Source: JAYVJM01 sp043769275
Lineage (GTDB): Bacteria > Pseudomonadota > Gammaproteobacteria > Pseudomonadales > UBA7239
Direction of reading: 5' to 3'
NCBI GenBank assembly: GCA_043769275.1
Contig: JAYVJM010000028.1
Coordinates: 1 to 23,306 of the forward strand
DNA length: 23,306 nucleotides
Each line of letters begins with the position of its first letter. The first letter of the stretch is position 1. Made by a program: the position numbers and the translations under genes. Of this stretch, positions 15,195 through 23,152 are shown piece by piece. Below the pieces are notes generated by a model. That model ran no database searches, was not told the DNA's origin, and was given only the letters and a program-made list of their open reading frames with translations.

Positions 15195-15708
15195 GAAAAA
15201 CGCCTACGCCACCACTTGGCCATGCAAAACGGGAAAAAGCGACGTTTGTGTTCGCCCTCAGCACGGCTTCACCTTGGTGGAGCTGGTCATCAGCATCGTG
15301 ATTCTCGGCATCGTGTCGGTTGGTTTAATGGCCACACAAGCCTCGATCGCCAACAGTAGTGCAGACCCAATGCTCTCACGGCAATCGCAAGCTATCGCCG
15401 AGGCGTATATCAATGAAATAGTGGCGCGTAACTACCTTGATCCCAGCACGGGCACGGTTTGCCCCAGCGCCCCCGCCAGCCGCAACCTGTATGACAACGT
15501 ATGCGACTATGCCGGCTTGCCCGATACCGTCGTGCGCGATGAATTTGGCACAGACCTAGGATTCACAGGCTACAGTGTTTCCGTCACGGTCACGCCCTCT
15601 GCCACACTTAACGGCCTGCCCAGCGCCGATGTTTTGCTGGCTCACGTTGTAGTAACAGACCCGCAAGGGCAGACCAGCTCGTTGAGCGCGTATCGGACGA
15701 GGTATTGA
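15184..15708 (+). CDS. mshD: MSHA minor pilin MshD (PilV-like prepilin)
   Basis: This minor prepilin of 174 residues has a cleavage site at G28 before FTLVELVISIVILGIVSVGLM, with glutamate at +5. The sequence that follows (RQSQAIAEAYINEIVARNYLDP) is the typical PilV/MshD helix, and cysteines lie at TVCPS and NVCDY. The ATG at 15184 overlaps the mshC end by 11 bases and is the only reasonable start codon; the resulting 28-residue leader is longer than most type IVa leaders. The gene ends one base before mshO. The predicted role is as a minor subunit priming or modifying MSHA pilus assembly. Confidence 0.83.
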   Translation: MCAEKNAYATTWPCKTGKSDVCVRPQHGFTLVELVISIVILGIVSVGLMATQASIANSSADPMLSRQSQAIAEAYINEIVARNYLDPSTGTVCPSAPASRNLYDNVCDYAGLPDTVVRDEFGTDLGFTGYSVSVTVTPSATLNGLPSADVLLAHVVVTDPQGQTSSLSAYRTRY

Positions 15709-15709
15709 T

Positions 15710-16675
15710 ATGCGTTCACACAAAAGACGCTGTTTGAACACCGAGTGTGTAATGGGGGATGTGCTGTCTGTGCACGGCAAGGATGCCTTTTCCCTTCGTC
15801 TATGGATGGGCGCACGCTGCGTCAGTACATCCTCCATTACACACTTGATTAGCCGGCACTTGATCGGCAAACGCAACCCGCAGCATGGCTCCACCTTGGT
15901 TGAACTCATTATCGTGATGGTGATAGTGGGCATTTTGGTGGCCAGTGCCGGCATGTTGTTTTTAGCACCCATGCGCGGTTATATCGACTCAAGTCGCCGT
16001 GCGATGTTGGTTGACTTGGCCGACACCAGCTTGCTGCTCATGCAGCGCGAATTGCGAGCGGCGCTGCCCAATAGCGTGCGCATCACCGGCGACACACTGG
16101 AGTTTGTGCCGATTGCGTATGCCGGCCGCTACCGTGCCCAACCGGTCGGCGATGTGCTGGACTTCACACAGCCAGACAGCAGTTTTAATGCGTTTGCGGC
16201 CAATGTGCCAGACTTAAGCAGCACCCGCTTGGTGGTGTTTCCGGCCGATGCGCCCAGCATTTACGGGGGCGGCAGCGCCATCATGACACCAAGCACAACC
16301 ACCTTGAGCCATACAGACGGCGCGTCAGAAGACACCATTACGTTATCTAGCCCCTTCCAATTTGACTACAGCTCGCCCGAACAGCGTTTTTATGTGGTGA
16401 CGGAACCGGTCAGTTACGTCTGCGATGAAAACGGCGGCACAGGTACCGGCACCATCACACGCCATAGCGGTTACGGTTTTTCCGTAACGCAAAGCACCAC
16501 ACCCGCTGGCACTGCAGACCCCTTAACCGACTATGTCGCAAGCTGCGCGTTTACGTACAGCCCCAGTGCAGGCGGGCGCAGTGCCGTCGTGAGCCTGGCT
16601 TTATCGCTACGCGATAGCAGCAGCGGCGAGCAAGTGAAACTGATGGAACAGGTGCAAGTTGACAATGTGCCGTAA
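15710..16675 (+). CDS. mshO: MSHA minor pilin MshO (PilW-like prepilin)
   Basis: This 321-residue PilW/MshO-type prepilin has its hydrophobic helix STLVELIIVMVIVGILVASAG starting after G60. Two things are odd. The first mature residue is serine rather than the usual phenylalanine, although E+5 is kept. The leader is 60 residues, far longer than normal, and most of it is encoded by a 100-base hairpin. The ATG at 15710 has GAGG seven bases upstream and is one base after mshD, so initiation there is plausible. A TTG at 15860 would give an ordinary 10-residue leader, and an ATG at 15806 is a third option. The body has the family pattern of an N-terminal helix (RRAMLVDLADTSLLLMQRELRAALPNSVR) followed by beta-rich sequence. 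Confidence 0.82.
   Translation: MRSHKRRCLNTECVMGDVLSVHGKDAFSLRLWMGARCVSTSSITHLISRHLIGKRNPQHGSTLVELIIVMVIVGILVASAGMLFLAPMRGYIDSSRRAMLVDLADTSLLLMQRELRAALPNSVRITGDTLEFVPIAYAGRYRAQPVGDVLDFTQPDSSFNAFAANVPDLSSTRLVVFPADAPSIYGGGSAIMTPSTTTLSHTDGASEDTITLSSPFQFDYSSPEQRFYVVTEPVSYVCDENGGTGTGTITRHSGYGFSVTQSTTPAGTADPLTDYVASCAFTYSPSAGGRSAVVSLALSLRDSSSGEQVKLMEQVQVDNVP
15744..15845 (+). repeat. Long inverted repeat in the mshO leader
   Basis: Two 23-base arms, 15744-15766 and 15823-15845, are inverse complements at 21 of 23 positions around a 56-base centre. Both mismatches become G-U pairs in the mshO transcript, so the RNA stem would be complete. It differs in sequence from the other dispersed repeats in the window and looks like a small non-autonomous element inserted in frame into the leader. 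Confidence 0.75.
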
Positions 16676-16697
16676 AAACTTGGCTAAATATAACCTC

Positions 16698-16765
16698 CCG
16701 TTCGTGGTGAGCTTGTCGAACCATGAACAGCCACTCGCCTCCTTCGACAGGCTCAGGCCGAACGG
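16698..16765 (+). repeat. Dispersed palindromic repeat, copy 4
   Basis: Arms 16698-16720 and 16743-16765 match as inverse complements at 19 of 23 positions. The repeat lies between mshO and the preferred mshP start, and it is open in the mshP frame. Confidence 0.82.
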
Positions 16766-16772
16766 CAACGTC

Positions 16773-17258
16773 ATGGCGAAAGGACAACCTGCCAATTCGA
16801 AAAGTTATTGTTGGTCAAACGCTAAAAAGCCGCGGCGATATAACGCATTCTCACCTTTTTCTAAACAGCGTGGTTTTACTTTGGTATGGGCGATTTTTCT
16901 GGTGATTGTGGGGGGGCTGATTTCCCTATTTATGACACGCATCGCCAGCGTACAGGCAGGCGGCAATAATCTAGCACTCAACAGCTCACGCGCCTTGCGT
17001 GCCGCACGCGCAGGGGTGGAATGGGCGGTTAATCGCACCGCACCGCCCACCAGTGCCTGCGCTGCCAGCACCAGCTTTACACTCACACAGGCCGATTTAA
17101 ACGGCTATAACGTCACAGTGACATGCAGTGCCTCAGTCTATACTGAAGGTGCATCGACGTTCACGTCATATAACATTGTAAGCGCTGGCGCTATCGGGAC
17201 TTATGGTGTGAGTGCCGATTATGCCTATCGGCAAGCCAACGTATTGATCTGGAGATGA
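16773..17258 (+). CDS. mshP: MSHA minor pilin MshP (PilX-like prepilin)
   Basis: This 161-residue MshP/PilX-type protein has a cleavage site at G34 before FTLVWAIFLVIVGGLISLF. Position +5 is tryptophan, not glutamate, which is common in the MshP/PilX branch. The following ALNSSRALRAARAGVEWAVNR is the family's helix. The start is uncertain. The ATG at 16773 follows directly after a dispersed repeat and has no clear ribosome binding site. An ATG at 16665 overlaps the mshO stop by 11 bases, the same overlap as mshC/mshD, but would add a 36-residue segment made mostly of repeat sequence. The end overlaps the possible ATG at 17255 of mshQ. Confidence 0.8.
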   Translation: MAKGQPANSKSYCWSNAKKPRRYNAFSPFSKQRGFTLVWAIFLVIVGGLISLFMTRIASVQAGGNNLALNSSRALRAARAGVEWAVNRTAPPTSACAASTSFTLTQADLNGYNVTVTCSASVYTEGASTFTSYNIVSAGAIGTYGVSADYAYRQANVLIWR

Positions 17259-17263
17259 TTGCC

Positions 17264-20200
17264 ATGAACCGGTCGACTAGATTGTACGGGCTACTGCTGC
17301 TGACTTCTCTACTGGCCTTGCCTGCACAGGCGGCTTTGGTAGGTTATTGGCAATTTAATGCCGCGAGCGGCACCAGTGCTGCCGACAGCAGCGGCGCGGC
17401 TCACCCGGGCATCCTCACCAATATGGCAACACCTTCCGTATGGGTAGCCGGCTATAATGGCAACGCGCTGAATTTTGATGGCGTAAATGATTTCGTCAGC
17501 GTGGCCGATCATGCGGATGTGGATATGTCGACGGCTTTTACTTTTTCTGCTTGGATCAAAATCACCAGCCTGCCCAGCGGCGCAAACCTACGCACAATCA
17601 TTTCCAAAAACACCAACTACGCGGTACACGTCACCAGCACCGGCGCCATTAACTGGCGTTGGCAAAACAGCAGCAGCGTGGCGCGCACGCTCGTTTCGCC
17701 AGCGGGAAAGGTCGTGGCAGGAACATGGGTACATGTGGCCGTGCGTTACGCGTCTGGCGCACAAGCCATTTTCATCAACGGCGTTTCGGTGGCCACCAGC
17801 ACCTATAGCGAAACGCTAAAAGTGAACACTAACCCCCTGTTGATTGGCCAAAATTTCGGCAACACCAACCGGTTTTTGGGCTTAATCGACGACGTACACC
17901 TGTACAACAACGCCCGCACGGATGCCGATCTCACCGTAGCGGGCGGTGCGCTGCCGGCCTGCAAAGCAGGTGCCTTTGGCGACGGCCTGCAAAGCCATGT
18001 GGCGGGCGGCTCTATTACCTTAAGCAACAATGCACAGGTGATAAATGCCATCGACCCTGTATTGCCGAGCAGTTCTGGCACGGTGACATCGGGATCGTCA
18101 GGTTGCGGCACCACGGCCTGTACGGCCAGAGGCACTCCGGCAGCCATCTTTAACCCGGGACCCTTTCCCAGCACAAGCGGGTTCGCCACCAATGTAACTG
18201 TATCCAGCGGTGGCAGTGCCACGCTGGGTTCGGCGGGAAACCAGTACAACAGTATCGTTGCGGACAATAACGCGACCCTCGTGTTTAGCGGACAAACATC
18301 GTGGTATATCAACAGCCTGACCCTAAACAATGGCGTTACTGCCAGCTTTGCTCCAGGCAATTACTGGATACGCAATTTAAGCATCGGCAATAACGCCATC
18401 ATCAATGTCACCGGCTCTGGTACCGTGCGTTTGTATATCGGCACATCGGCCACCATCAGTAACAATGCACGGATAAACAGCCCTTCATCTGGCTCCACCG
18501 GCACGGTCAGTCAATTATTTATCTACGGTTATAACGACCTCATAATTGACAATAACGATACCGTCAGCGCAATCATTTACGCCGTAAATAATCTCACGCT
18601 GAATAACAATGCCGCCGTGTTTGGTGCCGCCAGTGCCGCCAACATAACCATGAACAATAACTCTATATTTACTTACGATGCCACCGGCATTGTGGACATT
18701 GACCTCGGCGGCGGTTGTGGCGGCACCGTGCCGGCTGCCAGTGCCTTGACGCTGACGGCCGCCAGCAGCGCCAGCACCTGCGGTTCGCTGCCGGTTACCT
18801 TAGCCGCCGTTGACAGCACCGGCGCACTGGTCACCGACTACACCGGCACCGTCACACTCAGCACCTCCAGCGGCCACGGCACATGGAGCGCCAGTGCGGC
18901 CAGCGGCACACTCACCGCCGGCGCAGATACAGGCGGAGCCACCTACACGTTTGTCGCCGCCGACAATGGCGATGCTGTATTTAACCTCAGCAACGTCCAC
19001 GCCGATGACCTCACCATTACAGCCAATGACGGCACGTTGAGTATTACCTCGTCTAGCATAGGCTTCCGTGACAACATCTTTGCTATCACCAGCGTCGACC
19101 CGCTGGGCAGCGACATCGTGGCCGGACGCGACCACGCAATGAAGGTCGGCATGTGGCAAAAAGACCCCACCACCGGCGTATGCAGCGTGGCGACTAATTA
19201 CACCGGCAGCAAAAATCTAAAAGCGTGGATTGCCCGCGTAGCCGGAACAGACCCGGGCGGAACCGCGCCCACAATAGGCGCACTCAGTCTGCCGTCCAGC
19301 CTGCCCGCTGCAAATTACACTGCCACCTTCACCAGTGGCACGCACACCTTCAATTTGAGCAGTACGGATGTGGGCAAATACGCCATCAATTTTCAAGATG
19401 ACAGCCTAACGTTCACCAATCGCAGCATCACCGGCTCCAGCAACATCTACGTGGTGCGGCCCTTTGGTTTTGCCGTCGATTTCTCTGGCGACCGCGCCAC
19501 GAACGGCACCGGCGGCAGCTCTTACGCCAACGATGCCACAAAAACGCCGACTTTCGCCAAAGCTGGCCAAGCCTTCGCCACTACGGTACGCGCCGTTACA
19601 TGGCAAGCAGCAGATGACAGCAACGGCGACGGCCTGCCCGATGCCGTCAGCAACCTTTACAACAACGGCACCACCGCCGCCTTTAATGCCGGCACCACGC
19701 TCTCGGCCAACCTAGTGGCACCGGTGGGCGGAACCCTCGGCACACTGGCGAATACAGCCCTCACCGGCTTCAGCGGCGGCGCAAAAACCGCTGCGCCCGC
19801 GCCCACTTACAGCGAAGTTGGCATCATCAACGTCACAGCCACCAGCAGCGCGTATTTAGGCGGCACGGTTAACGTGAGCGGCACAGCCTTGAATGTGGGG
19901 CGTTTTTACCCCGATCACTTTGCCGTCGCCAGCTCCCTTATTACCCCGTTTTGCAGCACGGGTACGGCCTTCACGTATATCGGCCAGAGCTTCCCTGCCA
20001 GCTTCACGCTGCGGGCGGAAAACGCCAGCAACGCGCTCACAACGAATTACGTGTCGAGCGCCACAGCCAGTGCCAACTTCGCCAAATTAGCCCCCAGCAC
20101 ACAAATGGGCTACGCGGCAGCAGACACCACCGTGGCACCAGCCACCAGCCTAACTTCACGCCTACAAACCAACAGCAGCACCGGCAGCTGGCCCACCGTG

Positions 20201-20851
20201 AGCGGTAGCGGGCGCGGCAGTGCGGCGATCAGTGCCAACTTTGCCTTGCAGCGTTTAAGCGGCACAAACGGCGGCACGAAGGTCAGCGGGCCCTATGCCA
20301 ACTTTGCAACTGGCATTAAACCGGTCGACAGCGACGGCGTAGCCTTGGCGAGTTTTGATCTAGACACCGATGCCAACTCGATCAATGACGCCAAAATACT
20401 GGGCGTGATGGCCGAACGTCACGGTCGTTTGGTGCTAGATAACGCCGTGGGCTCCGAACTGGCCGCACTGCCGATACCTACACGGCTGGAGTATTACAAC
20501 GGGCCAACCATCGGTTTCGTTTTGAATAGCGACGACGACGCGGTGGTGGGTTCTGCCGCCAGCCTTAGTGCGGCCAGCTTCAGCTTAAGCGGCTTTGGCG
20601 GCAACTTGAGCAATGGCGAAACCGCCTTAACTTACAGTGCAGGGTCTGCGGGTCGGCCTAGTTTGAGCTTGTCGGCACCAGGCAACGGCAACAGCGGATC
20701 ATTGAACGTCACAGGCGCGTTAGTCCCTGCATGGCTGCGCTTTGACTGGAACACCGCTACAGCGGGCGACGATTTGCCGAATTCACACTCGGTATTTGGT
20801 GCTTACAACGGCGTCGCGCCGGTTATTTATCGGCGTGAAACGTATCGTTGA
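17264..20851 (+). CDS. mshQ: MshQ-type exported protein (LamG, Asn-rich solenoid, DUF6701-like end)
   Basis: This large secreted protein (1195 residues) closes the msh row. A signal peptide ends LPAQA before ALVGYWQFN. A LamG/concanavalin-like domain fills about residues 25-225 (GNALNFDGVNDFVSV, FTFSAWIKI, LGLIDDVHLYNNARTDADL). Residues about 250-470 form a repetitive Asn-rich stretch with recurring NN steps that looks like a beta-solenoid. An Ig-like filler (PVTLAAVDSTGALVTDYTGTVTL) follows, then a long C-terminal region with the MshQ/DUF6701 pattern ending GAYNGVAPVIYRRETYR. The ATG at 17264 has GGAG seven bases upstream; the ATG at 17255, overlapping the mshP stop as ATGA, is the alternative. 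The probable role is as an MSHA tip or surface protein, analogous to PilY1, by position and size. Confidence 0.83.
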   Translation: MNRSTRLYGLLLLTSLLALPAQAALVGYWQFNAASGTSAADSSGAAHPGILTNMATPSVWVAGYNGNALNFDGVNDFVSVADHADVDMSTAFTFSAWIKITSLPSGANLRTIISKNTNYAVHVTSTGAINWRWQNSSSVARTLVSPAGKVVAGTWVHVAVRYASGAQAIFINGVSVATSTYSETLKVNTNPLLIGQNFGNTNRFLGLIDDVHLYNNARTDADLTVAGGALPACKAGAFGDGLQSHVAGGSITLSNNAQVINAIDPVLPSSSGTVTSGSSGCGTTACTARGTPAAIFNPGPFPSTSGFATNVTVSSGGSATLGSAGNQYNSIVADNNATLVFSGQTSWYINSLTLNNGVTASFAPGNYWIRNLSIGNNAIINVTGSGTVRLYIGTSATISNNARINSPSSGSTGTVSQLFIYGYNDLIIDNNDTVSAIIYAVNNLTLNNNAAVFGAASAANITMNNNSIFTYDATGIVDIDLGGGCGGTVPAASALTLTAASSASTCGSLPVTLAAVDSTGALVTDYTGTVTLSTSSGHGTWSASAASGTLTAGADTGGATYTFVAADNGDAVFNLSNVHADDLTITANDGTLSITSSSIGFRDNIFAITSVDPLGSDIVAGRDHAMKVGMWQKDPTTGVCSVATNYTGSKNLKAWIARVAGTDPGGTAPTIGALSLPSSLPAANYTATFTSGTHTFNLSSTDVGKYAINFQDDSLTFTNRSITGSSNIYVVRPFGFAVDFSGDRATNGTGGSSYANDATKTPTFAKAGQAFATTVRAVTWQAADDSNGDGLPDAVSNLYNNGTTAAFNAGTTLSANLVAPVGGTLGTLANTALTGFSGGAKTAAPAPTYSEVGIINVTATSSAYLGGTVNVSGTALNVGRFYPDHFAVASSLITPFCSTGTAFTYIGQSFPASFTLRAENASNALTTNYVSSATASANFAKLAPSTQMGYAAADTTVAPATSLTSRLQTNSSTGSWPTVSGSGRGSAAISANFALQRLSGTNGGTKVSGPYANFATGIKPVDSDGVALASFDLDTDANSINDAKILGVMAERHGRLVLDNAVGSELAALPIPTRLEYYNGPTIGFVLNSDDDAVVGSAASLSAASFSLSGFGGNLSNGETALTYSAGSAGRPSLSLSAPGNGNSGSLNVTGALVPAWLRFDWNTATAGDDLPNSHSVFGAYNGVAPVIYRRETYR

Positions 20852-21128
20852 TCCCAGAAAAAACCATTGAACGATGCAAACCCCTCGATGCGCCCGCTGT
20901 GTGGGTTACTTAGGGCGAGCGGGTTTTCAAGCAATGGGTGATTTTCCGCTCGCGCTGAGTAGTGCGATTTTTCACACGTATCGAAGCATAAGCAAGACAA
21001 CAACTGCTTTTTCTAGGATAAAACCAGGGTGCGCCGCTACTGCCATCGCTTTTGCCATCGCACCATCACTGCCACTCTGCTTTAATGCGCCCTCTGCCTC
21101 TGCCGCCGACGCACCCAAAAGACAGCCT
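20852..21128 (+). other. 277-base gap before the M20 peptidase
   Basis: No gene is supported here. The frame of the downstream peptidase is open from an ATG at 20874, but the 85 residues it would add are unlike the family. The minus strand is also open across much of it (103 codons from 21283 to 20972) without a recognised product. No terminator or promoter could be picked out with confidence. Confidence 0.4.
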
Positions 21129-22412
21129 GTGCTACGAGTTAAACACCCCATTTTTTTTGCGTTAGCGCTCGCCGGTTGCGGCTTTACCGCGTTCGCCCAC
21201 ATTCCCGCTGACAAAACGGTATTAACGCAAGCACTGCAACAAAAAGCCGTGTTTTTGATCACCTTGCGCGAACTGTGTGACATAGAGTCTGGCAGCCGTG
21301 ACGTCGAAGGCTTGGATCAAATTACCGCCCTGCTGACCAAACAATTCAAAGCACTGGGCGGCACGCTTAAGGTGATAGATCACGGTGAAGTGCCGCTACT
21401 TCTAAACGGCAAACCAGAGCGTGTAGGCAAAACCGTGCTCGCCACGTTTACAGGTAGCGGCACAAAAAAAATCCTGTTACTTGCGCACATGGACACGGTT
21501 TATCCACGCGGTTCCTTGGCAAAGCAGCCGTTTCGCATAGATGGCGACCGCGCCTACGGCTTGGGAGTTGCTGATGACAAACAGGGTATTGCCGTTATTT
21601 TGCACACATTAGCCATTTTAAAATCCATAAAATTTTATGACTACGGCACGATCACCGTATTGATTGACGGCGCGGAGGAACTCGGGGCGCCTGGTGCGCG
21701 CACGCTGATAAGTGAGTTAGGAAAAACGCATGATGTGACGCTTTCTTTTGAATCTTCACGCGTGCAATTAGACAAAATTTCACTGGCAACCGCCGGTATC
21801 GCCGCACTCAGTCTCAATGTAACCGGCAAGGCTGCACATGCCGGTGTTGCACCCGAACAAGGGGTCAATGCGCTGGATGAGCTGGCCTACCAAATTCTAC
21901 ACATGCGCGATTTATCTGAGCCTGCTCGTGGCATAAAGCTGAACTGGACGCTAGCGCAAGCAGGCACTGCACGCAATGTCATTCCCGCCTATGCACAGGC
22001 GCAGGCTGATGTGCGTGTGCTGAAAGTTGCAGATTACGCCCGCATCGAAAACCAAGCACGAGAACGCATCCGAAAAAAACTTATTCCCGAAACGAAGGTA
22101 GAGCTGGTTTTTGAGCGGCGAATGCCGCCTCTGGAAGCGTCAGATGCCTCACTGACTTTGGCGCGCCATGCGCAACTAATCTACCGCGAACTCGGCAAAG
22201 ACTTGGTGGTAGACACACAAGCCGAAGGCGCTGGAACCGATGCCGCCTACGCGGGGCTTGCCACTAAAAATGCCGTGATTGAGCGGCTGGGTTTACAAGG
22301 CTACGGAATGCATTCAACGAACAGCGAATACGTGTTGATTGACAGCATTGCGCCACGCCTGTACTTAACAACACGATTGATTATGGACATCGCACAAAAC
22401 AAAACGTTTTAG
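21129..22412 (+). CDS. Secreted M20 metallopeptidase, glutamate carboxypeptidase (CPG2)-like
   Basis: This is a zinc-dependent exopeptidase of family M20. Assuming the GTG at 21129, the 427-residue protein begins with a good signal peptide (MLRVKHPIFFALALAG...FTAFA). Its active-site residues fall at H120 (AHMDTV), D149 (VADDKQG), E183 and E184 (DGAEELG), E208 (SFESS) and H395 (YGMHSTN). The residues known for Pseudomonas carboxypeptidase G2 (H112, D141, E175, E176, E200, H385) have almost identical spacing, shifted by 8 to 10. Removal of C-terminal glutamate from substrates in the periplasm is therefore likely. The dimerisation segment GKAAHAGVAPEQGVNAL is also typical. An in-frame ATG at 20874 would add 85 unlike residues. 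A small membrane protein follows after 13 bases. Confidence 0.87.
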   Translation: MLRVKHPIFFALALAGCGFTAFAHIPADKTVLTQALQQKAVFLITLRELCDIESGSRDVEGLDQITALLTKQFKALGGTLKVIDHGEVPLLLNGKPERVGKTVLATFTGSGTKKILLLAHMDTVYPRGSLAKQPFRIDGDRAYGLGVADDKQGIAVILHTLAILKSIKFYDYGTITVLIDGAEELGAPGARTLISELGKTHDVTLSFESSRVQLDKISLATAGIAALSLNVTGKAAHAGVAPEQGVNALDELAYQILHMRDLSEPARGIKLNWTLAQAGTARNVIPAYAQAQADVRVLKVADYARIENQARERIRKKLIPETKVELVFERRMPPLEASDASLTLARHAQLIYRELGKDLVVDTQAEGAGTDAAYAGLATKNAVIERLGLQGYGMHSTNSEYVLIDSIAPRLYLTTRLIMDIAQNKTF

Positions 22413-22425
22413 CGGACGAGCAAGC

Positions 22426-22776
22426 ATGTCAACACTAGAAAAATTTGAGGACGAATTAGCGCACGGCCTAGTTTTCGTGCTGCGTATGCTGCGTTTTTTC
22501 TGTTACGCAACGGCACTGCTTCTGTTGGGTTTAATTCCTAGCGTGCTGGGGTTTTATTTCATTGAAGACAAACCGTTTTTGCAGTCGCTGCTTAACGCGA
22601 TCTCCATTATCGGCTCTGTCTCGCTGCCTTATTCACCGCAAAGCGAAGTGGGTTTGTTATTCATCGCCATTTATAGCTTGTTGATTGATACGCTTTTTTT
22701 AGTGGCCGTAGGACTGCTGGTCACGCCGGTTATCCACCGCATTTTGCACAAGTGGCATCTGGAAAAAGAGGAGTAA
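22426..22776 (+). CDS. Small inner-membrane protein of unknown function
   Basis: I do not recognise this 116-residue protein. It has a charged N-terminus (STLEKFEDELAHG), a first hydrophobic segment about 23-46, a polar middle (EDKPFLQSL), a second hydrophobic segment about 75-103, and a basic/acidic tail ending HKWHLEKEE. Two membrane helices with both ends in the cytoplasm is the simplest topology. It starts 13 bases after the peptidase stop, on the same strand, and probably shares its transcript; a GGACGAGC stretch before the ATG may serve as a weak ribosome binding site. A dispersed palindromic repeat follows 34 bases downstream and may end the transcript. Confidence 0.75.
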   Translation: MSTLEKFEDELAHGLVFVLRMLRFFCYATALLLLGLIPSVLGFYFIEDKPFLQSLLNAISIIGSVSLPYSPQSEVGLLFIAIYSLLIDTLFLVAVGLLVTPVIHRILHKWHLEKEE

Positions 22777-22810
22777 TACCCATCGTCATAAAACAGCCTA
22801 TACACTTGAG

Positions 22811-22878
22811 CCGTTCGCCCTGAGCTTGTCGAAGGGCTGCTCATAGTTCGACTCCTTCGACAGGCTCAGGACGAGCGG
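22811..22878. repeat. Dispersed palindromic repeat, copy 5
   Basis: This is the best-preserved copy. Arms 22811-22834 and 22855-22878 are inverse complements at 21 of 24 positions around a 20-base loop. It lies between convergent genes, where a hairpin could act as a two-way terminator, although no T-run follows on either side. Confidence 0.88.
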
Positions 22879-22917
22879 AAACATCACCACGAACGGGAAG
22901 TTATTGTTAGCCAATCC

Positions 22918-23148
22918 TCATTGGCTCTTTTTCAATAATTGCCGAAGAACATGCGCAAGCGCCACCATGCAGCCCAGCGCAACAAACAGCCATCCCAGCG
23001 GGATAAGGCCGAAGGGTTCATGCAGCACGCCTTCGCTATCTACTGTCGAGCCTATAAACACGAAGGCTATCCAGCAGCCCAAGCCAATAGCCAGTAGTAG
23101 CAGGCTAATTTTGAGCATAATACTATTTGCTAAATACTGAAAACTCAC
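22918..23148 (-). CDS. DUF3955-like small membrane protein
   Basis: This 76-residue protein has two hydrophobic helices flanking the conserved loop IGSTVDSEGVLHEPFGLIPLG, which I recognise as the DUF3955 pattern; the function of that family is unknown. A basic tail (RQLLKKSQ) ends it. The GTG at 23148 is preferred because GGGGTGA lies four bases upstream; the ATG at 23118 would give a 66-residue protein starting MLKISLL. It begins four bases after the stop of the partial gene on the same strand, so the two are probably co-transcribed. Confidence 0.7.
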   Translation of the reverse strand: MSFQYLANSIMLKISLLLLAIGLGCWIAFVFIGSTVDSEGVLHEPFGLIPLGWLFVALGCMVALAHVLRQLLKKSQ

Positions 23149-23152
23149 GCCA

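Noticed and set aside
22904..23140. Plus-strand open frame of 78 codons near the right end
   Set aside because: It is antisense to the DUF3955-like protein, whose motif is recognisable.
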